Shown: positions 60,761 to 64,000 of the stretch, in pieces
Layout: each line of letters starts with the position of its first letter
How positions within the stretch are numbered: position 1 is the stretch's first letter
NCBI GenBank assembly: GCA_026874595.1
Contig: CM049314.1
Location: 9,972,729 to 10,036,728, forward strand
Direction of reading: 5' to 3'
Source of the DNA: Sipunculus nudus
Lineage: Eukaryota > Annelida > Sipuncula > Golfingiida > Sipunculidae
Length of the DNA: 64,000 nucleotides
The notes under the pieces: generated by a model
Databases searched by the model: none
Told to the model about the DNA's origin: nothing
Seen by the model: the letters and a program-made list of their open reading frames with translations, nothing else
Made by a program: the position numbers and the translations under genes

Positions 60761-63536
60761 GAAGGGCTTTTATGGTATTTTTATTTATTGCGGTTCAAAG
60801 TAAACACTGAAAACGCATTGCCTCCTCATAAATAATATGTAAAGCCGACTAGGATTGGGCCTGTATATAGGCCTATCCTTTCGAATTTGTGATGGGGAAC
60901 GCATTATTTATAAAGTATTTGTCTTCGCCGATGAACAGAAAAACTATCGATTTATGACTATTAATATCGATCAAAAACATATTTTCCACCGTTGCATAAA
61001 TATATAAGAAAATAAGGATTTCATTAGACGTCCAACTTACATGTCGGAGATGAAATTTCCCATAGGATGAAAAGATTTATAATTGTAATAACCGCCCACA
61101 GGGAAGAATAATAATTCAAGCTACTGTTTATTCAAAGTAAACACGAGTGAGTAAAATCAACTTGAACTTCAGCAGAACATTGATTTTTATAATGGATTAT
61201 AATCGGTTTGTCTTACATTATTAATTTAAATGTTTCAGTGTTGTTTAATAATATTGAATGTTTACGTTTTTTGTCTTTATTTCATAGATATGTAACATTT
61301 GTTTTGATAAGTAATAAAAAAAGTTTACAGTATGGCCCTTCCGTGTGCTGGATTCTAATTTTCATCTGTTTGATTTCACAACAACAAGAGGTAATTGAAA
61401 GGGCGTATAGGCTATAGGGGTGCTTTACTTGCGTTCGAACCCGTAACTTTAATAGTTGAAATAAAAATGCTTCCTGCAATGTCCCATTCCACACCCTCCG
61501 TCATTCAGACTCTTGAAGAAAGCACGTCCAAAGGTTAGATATTCCGTGACGTCTTTACATCTATATTTAAAATTTATATTTCCTGTTGAAGGGTATTGGC
61601 CTATTGGGTGATTTTCAATAAACCCCTAAAACCCAAGAAATAGGAAAATGAATAAAAATATGTATTTTTCAAATACAAATACCGAAAATCATAATATGAA
61701 TTTTAGTAATATGACTTCATCATATGATTTTTAGCCTGTATTTAAGTTTCGTCTCAACCTTGTGCAATGTTCTCCACTTCTAAACTTTATACACACACAG
61801 TCACTAAAACACACACGAACGGGTATGAACGCATACCCTCATATTGGAGGCAATATCATGCTTTTTCTGTGTGCTCTACCTATCCCATAGTTAAATGGGT
61901 CCTATATCTCTGTTTGACGTGGAAATGTGAGGGGGACAATCCTCATGCAGGAAAACGGCGGCAGACAACCCCAACTCCGGCCCTCTCCAGAAACCGGACT
62001 CCTTCTCAAATCTACTCCGGACAACCCCCTCCCGTGACCCCCTATGACAAAGAGGAGAACCCGATCTAGAATATCATTGTTACATCCATTCAGCATTTTA
62101 TGGAAATATATTTAGTTATTCGAAAGAATTTTTTCGTAATTTAGACTACATTTATGACGATTCAGTGAAACATTTGACCCATGCAATATTCTATATTTTT
62201 CAACATGAGATGCGTTATTCAAAGATAAAACGAGAAATATGAGGAAACTGTAAACTTGGCAGAATTTTCAGGTGTGACCGGGGATATACTGGATGGCCCC
62301 TTCGCGAAATAACGACAAATTGCTCAAGACTTATGGGAAAAGATGGTAAGTTACCCCCTAAAAAAACACCTGCCATCATTTCCGACAAAGCAAGGCCGAA
62401 AACGGCATTTGTGAAGCCACCAACAGAAGAGTGGCTTGGTGTGCCACAACGTCAGTTACAATATAGGTTTTAAAAAGTTATCGGGAAGAAGCTATATGGA
62501 TCCTTTTATTGAACAGTGACTGGCATTGCAACTTCTAAATTTTAAAATAGATAACCCTGGTACACCTACCGAATTCTGTCAGGTTCTCTTCTTATGTTTC
62601 TGCATGAAGATCACCGAAATCCTCCACTAGATGTCTGTACCGGTGGCAGTTTTTTACTTATCCTCTCTTTTTTTTTTGGTTGTGCATGTGTACCACAATC
62701 AATTTGAGTGTCCTATTTAGCCTAGATTTACTTGAAAATACTTTCAGATTATCCAAAACCCTCCACCATATATTTGTACCGGTGACAGCTTTATTTTTCT
62801 CTTGATTCACTAGAAATTATATTTATTGAATTCTCTTTTGACCCTCTCTCCACTTCATATATATACGACGAGCGGCGAGAAAAGAAAAGAACCAGAACAA
62901 GTAATATAATTTGGTCCAACCCACCGTCAGCCTCCAGAAAAAAAAAACATTGCTAAAAATTTCTTAAAACTGATGGAAATCTTTTGTTAATTATCAAACA
63001 AACAACTTGAAGGAAGACAGATAAAACTGGTGGGGTTTTTTTAAGATCCGGAGTACATTGTCCCCTTTGACTGAGAATTTGTTATATCACACCATCTGAC
63101 CAGGAATCAGCAAGCTCGGCATGATTTATCGCTTTATGACATTGTTTACGTTAAGAAGTCTACAGTACATGCACTCACCCTGTTCCCTGTCAACAAGTTC
63201 ACACATTTTAATGTGTGACAATTTCAATGGGTTTAAACTTTGTTAACTTATAAATTCGCGACATATGGAGGTTAAGTATAACTTGTATAAAAACCCAATA
63301 ATGTCTGAATGAGGTGTAAACAAGCTTGACTGCATAGGTCTATATATTATCTCCAGTAACATACTTTACACTGTGCCATTATTAATTGATCACAATGAAC
63401 CGTCTCGGTGAATCCTGGTATATCTGGAACCAGTTGTGAAAACATGATAGAATCCTCGCTTTTTGCACCTTTCATTTGTGAAAAGAGTGTTAAACCTTAC
63501 TTAAGTGTATATGTGAGTGTGCGTTCGTGTGTGTAT

Positions 63537-63575
<39 letters not shown>
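63537..63575. repeat. (TA)n microsatellite
   Basis: Interrupted TA tract preceded by TG-rich sequence. Confidence 0.9.
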
Positions 63576-63578
<3 letters not shown>

Positions 63579-63636
63579 TGACTATACTATGGTAATCGTT
63601 AACTAACTTATAACTAACACTTGAGAAGGATATTAA

Positions 63637-63684
63637 TAAGATAAGATAAGATATATTATATTAATCCCATTCTGGGAAATTAGA
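63637..63684 (-). mobile_element. LINE 3' tail
   Basis: On minus: AATTTCCCAGAATGGGATTA, then a run ending in repeated ATCTT. This is the same type of tail as the LINE at 50583. Only the extreme 3' end is present. Confidence 0.55.
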
Positions 63685-63686
63685 TA

Positions 63687-63800
63687 CAGTGAAGCCTGTG
63701 TACTAAGAAAGTATGGGACTGGCCAAACGTGGTCTTATAAGACAAGTTGCCTTAATAGAGAGGTGGTCTTTTAGACAGGATCCACTCTATAATATATTAA
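63687..63800. mobile_element. Pogo-type terminal fragment
   Basis: TA then CAGTGAAGCCTGTGTACTAAG, followed by GGTCTTATAAGACAA and GGTGGTCTTTTAGACAGG, close to the end at 43552. No second end lies within the window. Confidence 0.45.
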
Positions 63801-64000
63801 GTCAAGGAAGCCTTGTATTTCATGTTTTAGGTGTGTCGAGGTCACCTTTGAACGTGAACAGCCGACAGAGTGAGTGTCCTGTACACAGGTGAACAGGTTC
63901 ATATTACTTCCTTTTACAATGTCTGGCGCAACGGGCGCTTTATATGCCTTATCAAATCAGAACCAATTATAATGTTTCATTGTGATTTAGTGTATTGTTC

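Larger units (their letters stand above)
56565..64000. other. Upstream of gene B: no convincing gene
   Basis: The first kilobase probably holds the promoter and 5' UTR of gene B, but I see no diagnostic TATA or initiator arrangement. Short frames (57438-57782, 59483-59803, 60187-60399, 61767-62069) lack known domains. Repeats: purine tract at 57818-57871, a shared motif at 57640-57690 and 60238-60320, a hAT-type end at 60744, a LINE tail and pogo-type end at 63637-63780, and (TA)n at 63537-63575. Confidence 0.45.

Overview
This window looks like nuclear DNA of an invertebrate animal. Genes are split by GT-AG introns, the DNA between exons is AT-rich, and it is full of (TA)n microsatellites, poly-C tracts, minisatellites, and Gypsy, CR1/L2-like, hAT-like and pogo-like elements. 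A lophotrochozoan, probably a mollusc such as a bivalve, fits the repeat style (for example the CCGT/CGTC tracts and the short hAT-like ends). That placement is inference; nothing in the sequence fixes the species.

The host genes are two UNC93-like membrane proteins of the major facilitator superfamily. They sit tail to tail and share the same six-exon structure. Gene A (plus strand, 4107-12062) has exons of 595, 161, 249, 136, 132 and 236 bp, about 502 residues. Gene B (minus strand, 56564-28928) has exons of 604, 161, 246, 136, 132 and 233 bp, about 503 residues. All splice phases agree (1, 0, 0, 1, 1). Downstream of gene B on the same strand lies a further intact copy of the last exon (25005-24776). 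It is either an alternative terminal exon of gene B or the remnant of a third paralogue. Gene A spans 8 kb and gene B spans 28 kb, because gene B's introns hold mobile elements and arrays.

Layout: 1-4106, no gene recognised. 4107-12062, gene A, with a 1.1 kb pogo-type non-autonomous element in intron 2. 12063-13826, 3' flank with a short repeat array. 13827-17975, an internally deleted Gypsy element with two LTRs. 17976-22189, no gene; one strong hairpin and a diverged tandem duplication. 22190-23698, a hAT-like element with a perfect 8-bp target duplication, itself containing a pogo/Tigger-like element. 24776-25005, the extra UNC93 last exon. 25772-27385, an 89-bp minisatellite with a four-unit higher-order repeat. 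28928-56564, gene B. Its intron 3 holds a 9.6 kb, nearly full-length and very young Gypsy element in the opposite orientation. Its intron 1 holds a 5'-truncated CR1/L2-like LINE and two minisatellites. 56565-64000, no convincing gene; several repeat ends.

The most unusual structure is next to exon 1 of gene B. The exon 1/intron 1 splice donor and its flanks have been amplified into about 14 tandem units of 47-53 bp, so the intron begins with an array of donor-like and acceptor-like copies. All calls come from reading the sequence by eye; exon borders are inferred from paralogue comparison and GT-AG signals, and transcription was not tested.
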